Shown here: piece by piece, positions 45,310 to 53,878 of the stretch | How positions within the stretch are numbered: position 1 is the stretch's first letter | Layout of the letters: each line of letters begins with the position of its first letter | Origin: Spirochaetales bacterium | GTDB lineage: Bacteria > Spirochaetota > Spirochaetia > DSM-2461 | NCBI GenBank assembly: GCA_016936555.1 | Contig: JAFGXR010000028.1 | Span: forward strand, 1 to 64,000 | Direction: 5' to 3' | Length of the DNA: 64,000 bases | The notes under the pieces: generated by a model | The model's database searches: none | Told to the model about the DNA's origin: nothing | The model's input: the letters and a program-made list of their open reading frames with translations, nothing else | Position numbers and translations under genes: made by a program

Positions 45310-46268
45310 CTGCTTTCTCCTTCCAATCTCTGTAATGTTTCCGTAATGAGTATGTAAATCTGTTGTGAGGGATCGCTCATGGAGAGGGCCTTTTTGTAAA
45401 AACTTATAGCTTTCTCTGTATCACGATTCGCCTTGTAACACTCTCCTATATAATAAAGAGCTTCCGGAACATATTGGCTCTGGCCGTTTTTCTTTATGAA
45501 ATCAGTTAGCCGTATGGACGCATCGCTGCCTCTTCCCAGGCGGAAAAGACAGACACCGACCCGCAAAGCCGATTCCTCTGAATCGGGAGAACGGGATTCC
45601 TGGATCTTACTGAAAAGCTGAAGAGCTTTTCTGAACTCGCCGGACTCGTAATATTCCATTGCCTCATCAAAGGAATAGATATTTCCACCACCGGAAGAAT
45701 ACCCCTCCGCGGAGGACAAGGTTCCGGTATCGGCATACATACTTTCGCCGTAATCGATTTTTTCCCTGACTTCATTGAGGAATTTTCCAGCCGGATAATG
45801 AATAAGGTATCTCTTGAACGCCGCAACAGACTGGCGGAATTTCTGCGTATTGTGGTAATACAGACCGATGCTGAAGAGCCCTTCTTCGGGATTGCGGCTG
45901 TCACCGGTTGACAGAAGATTCTGGACCTGTCTGTGAATGCGCCTGAGCTGGTTCGAATAAACCTTCAGCATCTTCATAATTATACGGGTATTGCTTGAAG
46001 CGACCTGTTCAAACTCTTCAACGGTAAAAGCCAGAACTGTGGAATCGACCAGAGCCAGAGCCTGTTCGTCAGTTGCGTACCCGCCTAAAGCCGATTTAAC
46101 ACCGAAAAGCTCACCGGTACGTATCTGATCCTGATCTTCCTGGCCCGTCTGAATATCCTGATAGTTCAGGCTGACCACTCCGGACTTGAGAACATAAACA
46201 TAACTGTTTCTGAACCCCTTCATGTATATGACATTACCGGCACGGAAATTAACAGCTCTTGGTGACAC
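45306..46268 (-). CDS. Cyclic-nucleotide-binding domain plus TPR protein
   Basis: 320 residues from the GTG at 46268, with AGGAG 7 bases upstream; the frame runs back to 46325 but that start would overlap the divergent gene region. cNMP-like domain at about 1-115 (FRAGNVIYMKGFRNSYVYVLKSG, FGVKSALGG), then TPR-like helices at about 150-310 (YHNTQKFRQSVAAFKRYL, YESGEFRKALQLFSKI). No DNA-binding motif was seen. It may tether a nucleotide signal to a protein partner. Its stop overlaps the Crp-like gene start, so the two are probably made together. Confidence 0.85.
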   Translation of the reverse strand: MSPRAVNFRAGNVIYMKGFRNSYVYVLKSGVVSLNYQDIQTGQEDQDQIRTGELFGVKSALGGYATDEQALALVDSTVLAFTVEEFEQVASSNTRIIMKMLKVYSNQLRRIHRQVQNLLSTGDSRNPEEGLFSIGLYYHNTQKFRQSVAAFKRYLIHYPAGKFLNEVREKIDYGESMYADTGTLSSAEGYSSGGGNIYSFDEAMEYYESGEFRKALQLFSKIQESRSPDSEESALRVGVCLFRLGRGSDASIRLTDFIKKNGQSQYVPEALYYIGECYKANRDTEKAISFYKKALSMSDPSQQIYILITETLQRLEGESR

Positions 46269-46351
46269 ATTCGCTCCTGTAGATATGACTCTTACTATAA
46301 AATGATAAGACTGCCCTATTGGCATGTCAACAACTATAAACCATTGGAATC

Positions 46352-46380
46352 TTGAATCAACAATAAAAAAAAAGTATTCT
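46352..46380 (+). promoter_or_regulatory. Promoter of the PHP gene, near-leaderless arrangement
   Basis: TTGAAT (46352-46357), 17-base spacer, TATTCT (46375-46380); the ATG at 46390 is 9 bases on, so the leader would be 0-3 bases. Confidence 0.5.
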
Positions 46381-46389
46381 CAATGGGAT

Positions 46390-47214
46390 ATGATAGATCT
46401 ACACACTCATTCCACAGAGTCGGACGGAACCAATACTCCCGCCGAACTGATGGATCTGGCTAAGGAAAGAGGAATCACAACCATAGCTCTGACAGACCAT
46501 GACACCTGCGCCGGCCTGGAGGAAGCGGAAAACAGAGCCAGAGAACTCGGTATCCGCTTTATACCGGGAATTGAACTGGAAATCAGTTTCAAGCCGGGAG
46601 AATTCCATCTGCTCGGTCTCAATATAATCAACTGGAAAACCGAAATGGTTCCCGCTCTCGATCTGATTATGAGACGGCGGCTTGAAAGAAACCTCAAGAT
46701 GGTGAGCCTTATGCAATCCCTGGGAATCGAACTTTCTTATGAAGACGTGGTTGAAGAAGCAAAAGGGCAAGTTATCGGCCGTCCCCATTTTGCATCCCTG
46801 CTCGTGAAAAAGGGGATCGTCAAAAACAGCGCCAAAGCATTTGAAAAGTATCTTGCAGTCGGACGGCCTTTCTACATAGAAAAGGAAGCTCTTGCTCTCG
46901 ATGAAGGGATAGATCTTATCAAACGATCGGGCGGGCATCCTGTTATAGCACATCCCATGTCTCTATTCGTATCCTGGGGGAAGCTGCCGGAACGGCTCGC
47001 TCAATGGAAAGAAACGGGTATAGAGGGAATAGAAGTCTGGCATTCCGGCGCCAAACCGAGAAAAAGCAGAAGACTGGAAATCATCGCTGATGATCTTGGT
47101 TTTTTTAAAACAGGCGGGTCCGATTATCATGGAGACAACAGGAAAGACAGACCTCTCGGCCTTGGTACAGGAGGAAAAGCCGTTCCGATCGACCCGGCTG
47201 TGCCTTTCCTGTGA
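46390..47214 (+). CDS. PHP-domain phosphoesterase (nucleoside bisphosphate phosphatase / RNase AM type)
   Basis: 274 residues from the ATG at 46390; the open frame begins at 46324 but upstream starts lie before the promoter. Metal motifs: DLHTHSTESDGT, LTDHDT, PGIELE, GRPHFA, HPVIAHP and GSDYHGD. The length and pattern match the family that removes phosphates from 3',5'-nucleoside bisphosphates or 5' RNA ends. Its stop overlaps the next gene's GTG start (GTGA). Confidence 0.9.
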   Translation: MIDLHTHSTESDGTNTPAELMDLAKERGITTIALTDHDTCAGLEEAENRARELGIRFIPGIELEISFKPGEFHLLGLNIINWKTEMVPALDLIMRRRLERNLKMVSLMQSLGIELSYEDVVEEAKGQVIGRPHFASLLVKKGIVKNSAKAFEKYLAVGRPFYIEKEALALDEGIDLIKRSGGHPVIAHPMSLFVSWGKLPERLAQWKETGIEGIEVWHSGAKPRKSRRLEIIADDLGFFKTGGSDYHGDNRKDRPLGLGTGGKAVPIDPAVPFL

Positions 47215-48095
47215 AAATAAAACTTCTTGTCTTTATTATATGTCTGATACCTCTGCCTCTTTTCGCCCTCTATCCGGAAATAGGACGATTTCATAAATCC
47301 GATATATATTATGCTCAGCTTCAGTATGAGATTGGAGAATATTATAAACGCCACCAGGCTGGAAGCCCTTCCATCCCTCTTAATTTCTATACATATGAAG
47401 TCAAGGAGAAAGATTCGGTTTTTTCCATCAGTTCCATACTGAATCTGAGTTACGATACGATTGTCTCCCTCAACGGCCTCGAACATCCCGATGCTCTGGA
47501 ACCGGGAGAGATCCTTCTTATCCCCAACAGTCCCGGAGTATATATCTCCCAGGAACCGGAAACCGATCTCGAAGAAATTGTTTTTCAAAGAGGGGGTGAC
47601 GGGAAAAAAGTCTTTATCGCGAAAAGCGGGAAGAAGATTCCCTATCTCTACATCGCCGGTTCATACCTCTCGGGAAAAGAGAGAGCTTTCTTTTTAAGGA
47701 CTCTTTTCAGAAAACCCTTAGCAGTGACTATTGAGACGTCCTCTTTCGGATACCGCATTCACCCCGTACTGGGGAACAGGCATTTTCATACGGGGATCGA
47801 TTACCGGGCTGCAGAAGGAACTGATGTCATGGCCTCTGAAGACGGAGTGATTTCCGGAACGGGAATCTTGGGAAATTACGGTTTATATATTATAATTGAT
47901 CATGGAAACGGATACCAAACGGTATATAGCCATCTGAATAGAGTTAATGTTAAAATTCATGATAGGGTTCTGTCCGGTCAAGTAGTAGCTGAATCGGGAA
48001 ACACGGGCGTTTCCACCGGACCGCATTTGCATTTTGAAATAAGGAAAGAGGGGATTCCGGTTGATCCCGCTCTCTTTTTTCCCGGAGATTATTAA
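47211..48095 (+). CDS. Exported LysM and M23 peptidase (LytM) protein
   Basis: 294 residues from a GTG. Signal peptide LLVFIICLIPLPLFA, a LysM-like domain at about 60-105 (YEVKEKDSVFSISSILNLSYD), and M23 peptidase at about 185-285 with zinc ligands in HTGIDYRAAEGTDV and the HLHFEI motif. It should cut or control cutting of peptidoglycan in the periplasm. It overlaps the PHP gene by 4 bases, and the next gene by 1 base (TAATG). Confidence 0.92.
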   Translation: MKIKLLVFIICLIPLPLFALYPEIGRFHKSDIYYAQLQYEIGEYYKRHQAGSPSIPLNFYTYEVKEKDSVFSISSILNLSYDTIVSLNGLEHPDALEPGEILLIPNSPGVYISQEPETDLEEIVFQRGGDGKKVFIAKSGKKIPYLYIAGSYLSGKERAFFLRTLFRKPLAVTIETSSFGYRIHPVLGNRHFHTGIDYRAAEGTDVMASEDGVISGTGILGNYGLYIIIDHGNGYQTVYSHLNRVNVKIHDRVLSGQVVAESGNTGVSTGPHLHFEIRKEGIPVDPALFFPGDY

Positions 48096-49063
48096 TGAAA
48101 AAAAAGTTATCGGTGTTTTTCTATGCCCTTCTTTCGCTTTCCCTCTGGGCTGAGAATGTCAACGGTCTGTTCATAGGTGAACTCTCTCTGGCAAGGGAAA
48201 ACACTCTGGAAATGGCTCTGGAGGAAATAACAGCTGTTGTTTTTGATAAGGAAACTTCTTTCCTTGAAGGAATAGAACTTAAAATTGAAGTTCCCAGAGA
48301 ACTGCAGCAATACAGAAATTCCTTTGCCGTATATATGTACAAAAATGTAACTCCGGAACCATCCGCTGATAGTCGCTTTTATAATGGATCGAGGATTTTC
48401 ATGCGGATGCTTCCTGTACAGAACAATATCTACCTTAGAATTCCGGCTTTTCAGGAAAACTCGATGGTTCAGAACGCCGACTCCATTCTTATTCCCGGGT
48501 TCACAGAGCGAGGAGATTATCCCCTGCTCGCGACAATCATACCCATTATGAAAGGGGTGCCCGGATCGGCATTCCTGGAAAAGTTTAAATTGACCTGCCG
48601 ACCGATCTACTCACCAAAGGGATCTTTATCCCTGAATATTGGCAGCAACCTCGAGAAAGATGATGAAAGCTTTTCCGTTTCCATTGACAGCCAGCCGGTA
48701 AAATGGCCATTCGGTGATTTCATTCTCGATGAGGGCCTTCATGAACTGATCGTTTCCAGCTCGACGGGAATGTCCAAGACGGCCAGTGTTGTCATCAATG
48801 CCGGAGAAAAATCGTTCCTGGATCTTCAGTTCAATTATTCGGAACCGCGTATCCTGATAGACGCCCCTGAAGGGATAGGAATTTATCTCGATGATGAGGT
48901 GCTTATCCGCAAAGACCCCGAAGCTCATATTACTCTGGATGCAGGTGAACACTCCATCGTGTTCGAAATAGGAGGATATCAGTACAGCCGGGATTTTACC
49001 GTTGTTCCAGGTGATTCTCTTACAATTTCGCTTCAGATGGATGTTTTGATACATAAAAATTAA
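48095..49063 (+). CDS. Exported protein with PEGA-like C-terminal domain
   Basis: 322 residues. Signal peptide KLSVFFYALLSLSLWA. The middle (about 25-220) is beta-rich and unfamiliar. The C-terminal 70 residues (ILIDAPEGIGIYLDDEVL, LDAGEHSIVFEIGGYQYS) resemble a PEGA surface domain. Coupled by a 1-base overlap to the M23 peptidase gene, so it may assist in cell wall work. It ends the three-gene transcript; a terminator follows at 49155. Confidence 0.8.
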   Translation: MKKKLSVFFYALLSLSLWAENVNGLFIGELSLARENTLEMALEEITAVVFDKETSFLEGIELKIEVPRELQQYRNSFAVYMYKNVTPEPSADSRFYNGSRIFMRMLPVQNNIYLRIPAFQENSMVQNADSILIPGFTERGDYPLLATIIPIMKGVPGSAFLEKFKLTCRPIYSPKGSLSLNIGSNLEKDDESFSVSIDSQPVKWPFGDFILDEGLHELIVSSSTGMSKTASVVINAGEKSFLDLQFNYSEPRILIDAPEGIGIYLDDEVLIRKDPEAHITLDAGEHSIVFEIGGYQYSRDFTVVPGDSLTISLQMDVLIHKN

Positions 49064-49154
49064 ATGATTGGGTTTTTATACCGATTATATTAGTGTCAGC
49101 GGCGGACATAGTGCCCCTCCCAGTTTACTATTCTGTCGTTGACGCCCTTTGGGT

Positions 49155-49183
49155 GGGCCGGATTTTCCGGCCCTTATTTCTTT
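49155..49183 (+). terminator. Terminator after the PHP-M23-PEGA operon
   Basis: GGGCCGG / CCGGCCC stem (49155-49161 with 49167-49173), 5-base loop, followed by TTATTTCTTT. It directly precedes the PBP1A promoter. Confidence 0.85.
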
Positions 49184-49196
49184 ACCCCCAATCAGC

Positions 49197-49225
49197 TTGA
49201 CAAAAAGCACCTGCCAACGTAATTT
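49197..49225 (+). promoter_or_regulatory. Promoter of the PBP1A gene, leaderless arrangement
   Basis: TTGACA (49197-49202), 17-base spacer, TAATTT (49220-49225), then 7 bases to the ATG at 49233. No purine-rich ribosome site is present. Confidence 0.65.
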
Positions 49226-49232
49226 AAGCTAT

Positions 49233-51755
49233 ATGAACTTTACCGGAACGAGAAAAATCATTCTCATTACACTTCTGTCCCTTATGGGTGCCGTATCAAT
49301 CGGTCTGGGAATCAGTCTCGGCTTTGCACTCGCCATTACAAGGAATACAATCAATTCAGAAAATTTCGGAGTATACCAGCCGGCTATGCCGTCTCAGCTC
49401 CTGGATATAAACGGAAATCTTATTACGGAGCTCTTCGGAGATGAAAAAAGAGATGTCGTGAGTATTACCGAACTGCCGAAATCACTTATGAAAGCTCTTA
49501 TAACCAGAGAGGATTCGGCTTTTTTCCATCACAACGGATTCAATATAGTCGGTTTTTCAAGAGCTCTTTACAACAACGTTTTCGGGGATTATACCTCGGG
49601 GGGAAGTACTCTTACCCAGCAGGTGGCCGGTCACCTCTATGCAGACAGACGTGATAAATCCATAGTCAGAAAAATACGCGAACTCTGGTGGGCCTGGCAG
49701 CTGGAACGTCAGCTGACGAAATTTGAAATTCTGGAAATCTATTTAAATAAAATGGATCTCGGACATGGTGTTTCCGGTGTAGAAGCGGGCTCCCAGTATT
49801 TTTTTCAGCATCCTGCCAGTGAGAACACAATCGCGGAAAACGTCATGCTCGTCATTCAGTATGCCCTCCCCGGTTTATACTCACCGATACGTCAACCGGA
49901 ACGGGCCAGAATACAGCAGAGAAACATCCTCAATCAGGTCGTTTCAAACGGTTATGTAACACAGGAGGAAGCCGACAACTCCTTCATTCTTTTCTGGGAT
50001 AACTGGGACTGGTCCAGGGATAATATCGCCACAGCTTTTTTTGACAGAGAGGATAAAGCTCCCTGGTTCAGTGAATATGTCCGCGGAGAACTTGATAATA
50101 TGCTCTACGGGACTCAGGATATGCTGAGAGACGGCTATACCGTACATACGACGCTCAACCTTGATTACCAGAAAGACGCCGATGAAGTCATCGACAGAAA
50201 TCTCCAGAACTGGAATAGAATTTACAAAAGCAGGCGGGGCACTAGAATGGATTATGTCGATGAGGAATTCGTTCCCATTTTCGACATGCTCTCCCTTGCG
50301 TTCAATATCGATAGTATCCGCGTCGCCGGATCCCAGGATAAAAAGAATGCCGAGGATTTATACGAAGAACAGATCGTACCGACCCTTGATATTTTATCCC
50401 AGCTATTCGGTCTGAATGATGCAAAATCGGTCGTGGATTTCTCCTACGAAAAAATTAATTCACAGCTCGATAAATCAAGCATCGAAACTGCTCTTATAAC
50501 TCTGGATAATGAAACGGGATACATTCTGGCCATGATTGGAGGTAGTAAATTCGAAAGAGGAAACCAGTTGAACAGAGCTCTTCAGGGGTCTCTGCAGCCG
50601 GGATCGACTTTTAAACCGATTTTTTACTCCTATGCTATCTCGTCGGGCCTTTTTACCACCGCATCAAGAATTTTCGACGGACCAACCGTTTTTACAAGTC
50701 CGGACGGACAGCCTTATACACCTTTGAACTATCGCGGAGAATGGATGGGAAATGTCCTTCTCAGAACAGCCCTCGCCAACTCAATGAATGTTCCTTCCAT
50801 CAAAATAATGGAGGGAATCGGTTTTGATGCAGCCATAGACAGAGCGTCAAAACTCTACGGCATGACTGATCCCGTACAGATCAGCGAAACTTTCCCGAGA
50901 GTATATCCCCTGGCCCTGGGAGTTATAGCCATAGCTCCGGTTCATACGGCAAGAGCCTATGCGACCTTCGCCAACCAGGGTCGGGCCGTGGAACCCATAG
51001 CCATTCGATATGTACTGGATCGGGACGGGAATGTAATAGCCAATCCCGAAAAGGAACTGAGAGAAAGACAGAAGGAAATGGGCGAAGAGCGCCAGATTCT
51101 CTCCCCCCAGGCAGCCTATATCATGACGAATCTTATGGAGACGACTGTTAAATCGGGAACACTCCGCTGGAGAAGCCATGAGGTCGGCGGTTATGACGGA
51201 ATGCCCATGGCCGGTAAAACAGGAACGACACAGAACTGGGAAGATGCCTGGGCTGCCGGGTTCTCTCCCTATTATACGACGGTAATATGGGCGGGATTCG
51301 ACAAAAAAGGAGTGTCTCTGGGTACGGAGTTGACTGGATCAACAGCGACCGGAGTTGCCTGGGCACAGTATATGAAAGCGATTCATCAGGGTCTTCCCCT
51401 GAGAGAGTTCTACAAACCGGAGACCGGCATCGTAGAAGTGGAAGTTGACGCAGACACGGGTCTGCTCCCCAGTGAATACAGTGAGAACACCATAACAGAA
51501 GTATTTATCGCAGGAACCGAGCCACGGGTCGTCGAAACCTATCATGAAAACAGAGAATACCGGAACACTTATTACTCCGATAAAATGCTCACGACCATCT
51601 CCTATGAGTCCTATGACGCCGGGCTGGACCTGACGATAGAAGACCCTTTCAGCAATAACGATTATGTTCTGGAAGGTCTGGATATCGACCTCGATTTCCT
51701 CAATGATTCCGGGTCAGAAAGCGAAGAGGATTCTGAGAATTTACTTCTTGACTGA
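49233..51755 (+). CDS. Penicillin-binding protein 1A, bifunctional transglycosylase/transpeptidase
   Basis: 840 residues from the ATG at 49233; the frame is open from 49149 but that part precedes the promoter. N-terminal membrane anchor (IILITLLSLMGAVSIGLG), glycosyltransferase 51 (EDSAFFHHNGFN, GGSTLTQQVAGHLY), then transpeptidase with SxxK in PGSTFKP, SxN in LANSMN and KTG in AGKTGTTQNWEDAW. An insert of about 90 residues between about 340 and 430 separates the two. The C-terminal tail is acidic (SESEEDSE). It polymerises and crosslinks peptidoglycan. ParB-like gene follows. Confidence 0.95.
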   Translation: MNFTGTRKIILITLLSLMGAVSIGLGISLGFALAITRNTINSENFGVYQPAMPSQLLDINGNLITELFGDEKRDVVSITELPKSLMKALITREDSAFFHHNGFNIVGFSRALYNNVFGDYTSGGSTLTQQVAGHLYADRRDKSIVRKIRELWWAWQLERQLTKFEILEIYLNKMDLGHGVSGVEAGSQYFFQHPASENTIAENVMLVIQYALPGLYSPIRQPERARIQQRNILNQVVSNGYVTQEEADNSFILFWDNWDWSRDNIATAFFDREDKAPWFSEYVRGELDNMLYGTQDMLRDGYTVHTTLNLDYQKDADEVIDRNLQNWNRIYKSRRGTRMDYVDEEFVPIFDMLSLAFNIDSIRVAGSQDKKNAEDLYEEQIVPTLDILSQLFGLNDAKSVVDFSYEKINSQLDKSSIETALITLDNETGYILAMIGGSKFERGNQLNRALQGSLQPGSTFKPIFYSYAISSGLFTTASRIFDGPTVFTSPDGQPYTPLNYRGEWMGNVLLRTALANSMNVPSIKIMEGIGFDAAIDRASKLYGMTDPVQISETFPRVYPLALGVIAIAPVHTARAYATFANQGRAVEPIAIRYVLDRDGNVIANPEKELRERQKEMGEERQILSPQAAYIMTNLMETTVKSGTLRWRSHEVGGYDGMPMAGKTGTTQNWEDAWAAGFSPYYTTVIWAGFDKKGVSLGTELTGSTATGVAWAQYMKAIHQGLPLREFYKPETGIVEVEVDADTGLLPSEYSENTITEVFIAGTEPRVVETYHENREYRNTYYSDKMLTTISYESYDAGLDLTIEDPFSNNDYVLEGLDIDLDFLNDSGSESEEDSENLLLD

Positions 51756-51762
51756 AATTGTT

Positions 51763-51799
51763 AAAGCCTGTTTTTGCCGAGAGGCTCCGGGCTTTTTTC
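51763..51799 (+). terminator. Probable terminator after PBP1A
   Basis: AAAGCC pairs with GGGCTTT around a nested GCC-GAGA-GGC hairpin, followed by TTTTTTC. Weaker than most others, so some read-through into the ParB-like gene may occur. Confidence 0.6.
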
Positions 51800-51838
51800 A
51801 ATTCACCTAAAGACATACAGTTGTAAAGGAGGTTTTCT

Positions 51839-52231
51839 TTGCAGTTGGATATAAACAAGATAGTCATCAACAAACGGGTCAGAAGAAATACGGGAGATTT
51901 AAGCCAGCTGGCGGAAAGCATGGAAAAATACGGCCAGATGCATCCTGTCATCGTCAATAAAAAAATGGAACTGATTTCAGGTTATCGCAGAATACAATGT
52001 GCCCGCCAGCTCAACTGGAAAACGGTTTTTGCCCTGGTTGTGGATGTAAACTCAGATGCGGAAAAACTGGCGATGGAACTTGAGGAAAACCTGAGGCGCA
52101 AAGATTTTACAGAAGATGAAAAAATAGAAGCGTTTAAGAAGCTGGCAAAGCTTAACCGGCCCAATTTTTTCAGCCGTCTGTTCAAAGCTTTAAGCCAGTT
52201 TTTCAAAGGACTGTTCAAAAGTGGGAAATAA
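51839..52231 (+). CDS. ParB N-terminal (CTPase-like) domain mini protein with amphipathic tail
   Basis: 130 residues from a TTG start with AAAGGAGG 6 bases upstream. ParB/sulfiredoxin-type domain at about 1-95: IVINKRVRRNTGDLSQLAESM, HPVIVNKKMELISGYRRIQCARQL (GYRR in the CTP-binding box) and ELEENLRRKDF. The DNA-binding helix-turn-helix and dimer domain of true ParB are missing. The last 22 residues (PNFFSRLFKALSQFFKGLF) form a basic, aromatic amphipathic helix that could bind membrane. Function unknown; adjacency to PBP1A suggests an envelope role, which is inference. Confidence 0.85.
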   Translation: MQLDINKIVINKRVRRNTGDLSQLAESMEKYGQMHPVIVNKKMELISGYRRIQCARQLNWKTVFALVVDVNSDAEKLAMELEENLRRKDFTEDEKIEAFKKLAKLNRPNFFSRLFKALSQFFKGLFKSGK

Positions 52232-52262
52232 AAATGGGCTGCCTTTCGGCAGCCCTTTTTTT
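52231..52262 (+). terminator. Terminator of the ParB-like gene, usable in both directions
   Basis: GGGCTGCC-TTTC-GGCAGCCC (52236-52255) followed by seven T, with AAAA on the other side. pyrBI ends at 52271 on the minus strand, so it probably terminates that gene as well. Confidence 0.92.
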
Positions 52263-52270
52263 CCGGAGAA

Positions 52271-53863
52271 TCAGATATCCCAGATTTCGTGGTATTTATG
52301 CGAGGTATCGCAGAACCGACATATAAACGTCGTCTCACTGGACCGGTAGAAATCGGTTGCGATATTCTCATGCTCCGAAGGATGAGAGATACAATTTTCA
52401 TTTTTACAGGAAATCTCATCGAAATTGTAGATTCTCGGTGGCATATGAAGCCTGTATTTCTTTTTAACTGAGGAGTTTTCGATAATATTGAGCGTACAAC
52501 CCGGTGCGATAGCGGCCAGTTTTTTCAGCTCTTTTTCATCGAAGGACAGTACATCGGGAAGAGAAATAATCCCTTTAAAATTATCGGGATCCGAAGTATG
52601 GAAAACACCATGGGAACTCCGGCAGTTCAGACTGAGTATTCTTCTGATCCTGTCTATGAGGTTCCAGATATGATCCAGATCATCTCCCTTTCCGATATGG
52701 TCTATGACGATACCCTCTTCCACAGGTTTAATTCCGACTTTATAACGGTCCTGCACTTTTGTCGTTCTGGTAACGGGGATCTCTTCAATAAACTCTTTCT
52801 TTGCCTTTGCGAATGATTTCGGCACACCTTCAAAATCCAGACCTATCTTTCCGGCGACCATACCGATCTCGATAATTCTGGTAAAATATCCGTTCATGGA
52901 CTGCTCGTCCCAACCGTTCAACGCCGTTCTGTCCAGGAATCCCGGTATTACCGGATGCACTTTATGGCGGGGCAAGGGATGATAGAACTTCGTTCCTGTC
53001 GGTAATTTGCTCATGAACTCTTCACGGAAGGTTACGGCGGCTCTCAGATATTTTGCTTTTTCCTTAACTTCATCTCCCATTCTTTCGAGCTGAAGTCTGG
53101 TAAAATACCAGATATCGGCAATAGAAGACTGCTCGAGATACTCATCAATGGATTCAAAGCGTCGCACTTCATATCCGTTTGCAACCATTCTCTGTTCATA
53201 ATGATCCGGCAGGGAAAGATCATCAGGGGCTATCAGGTCTACTTTGACCTTCCTGAAAACCCTTAACCCGTCAACCTTTGAATGAACGGTTCTACCGTGA
53301 TAGAGATCTCCGGTCAGAGCGATATGGATTTCACTGTTATCCCAGTTCTTTTTCTCGAGAAATGTGTATTCATCGAGAAATTCCTGTGTCGGATGCTCAT
53401 GTTTCCCGTCTCCGCCGTTGATAAAGGCAGGTTTATCATATCCGATTTTATCGGCATACTCTCCGAGAAGTTCATCGAGCATGGTACAGACACCTTCCTG
53501 AGCCGTCCTCATGATAAAAACCGACCGGTTGCTGTAACCGAAAAGCATTTTTATAGTATCACCGATACTTTCGCTTTTATTGAAGGATGATGTCTGGGCA
53601 TCGAAATTGTTGAGTTTCACATTGTGAAACGCAGCGGCATTCCGGAAAGATTCCTTTGTTCTGGTGCTGTTTTCAAAAAACATGAGATAGACACCAAGTT
53701 CCGGATCATCAATCCGGAAGTCGGAGGTATCTCCCCCTTCGCGGATAAGTCTCTTCAGCTCTGCAGTCTTGCGGTACAGATAGAGCTGCTCATCTACGGA
53801 CAGATCGTCCACTACGGATATGGTTCTTCCGTAGAAGTGGCTTTTTCCCTCTTGTGTCGGCAT
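52271..53863 (-). CDS. pyrBI: Fused aspartate carbamoyltransferase, catalytic plus regulatory (PyrB-PyrI)
   Basis: 530 residues, far longer than PyrB alone (about 310). Residues about 1-370 are the catalytic chain with the carbamoyl-phosphate loop STRTKESF, HPTQEFLDEY and HPLPRHKVHP. Residues about 380-530 match PyrI: VEEGIVIDHI with the allosteric nucleotide domain, then a zinc domain with CKNENC and CRFC. This order of fusion is known from Thermotoga and Treponema. It condenses carbamoyl phosphate and aspartate and is likely feedback controlled. GAGGGAA before the ATG. Confidence 0.94.
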   Translation of the reverse strand: MPTQEGKSHFYGRTISVVDDLSVDEQLYLYRKTAELKRLIREGGDTSDFRIDDPELGVYLMFFENSTRTKESFRNAAAFHNVKLNNFDAQTSSFNKSESIGDTIKMLFGYSNRSVFIMRTAQEGVCTMLDELLGEYADKIGYDKPAFINGGDGKHEHPTQEFLDEYTFLEKKNWDNSEIHIALTGDLYHGRTVHSKVDGLRVFRKVKVDLIAPDDLSLPDHYEQRMVANGYEVRRFESIDEYLEQSSIADIWYFTRLQLERMGDEVKEKAKYLRAAVTFREEFMSKLPTGTKFYHPLPRHKVHPVIPGFLDRTALNGWDEQSMNGYFTRIIEIGMVAGKIGLDFEGVPKSFAKAKKEFIEEIPVTRTTKVQDRYKVGIKPVEEGIVIDHIGKGDDLDHIWNLIDRIRRILSLNCRSSHGVFHTSDPDNFKGIISLPDVLSFDEKELKKLAAIAPGCTLNIIENSSVKKKYRLHMPPRIYNFDEISCKNENCISHPSEHENIATDFYRSSETTFICRFCDTSHKYHEIWDI

Positions 53864-53878
53864 CGTTCCCTCTATAAA

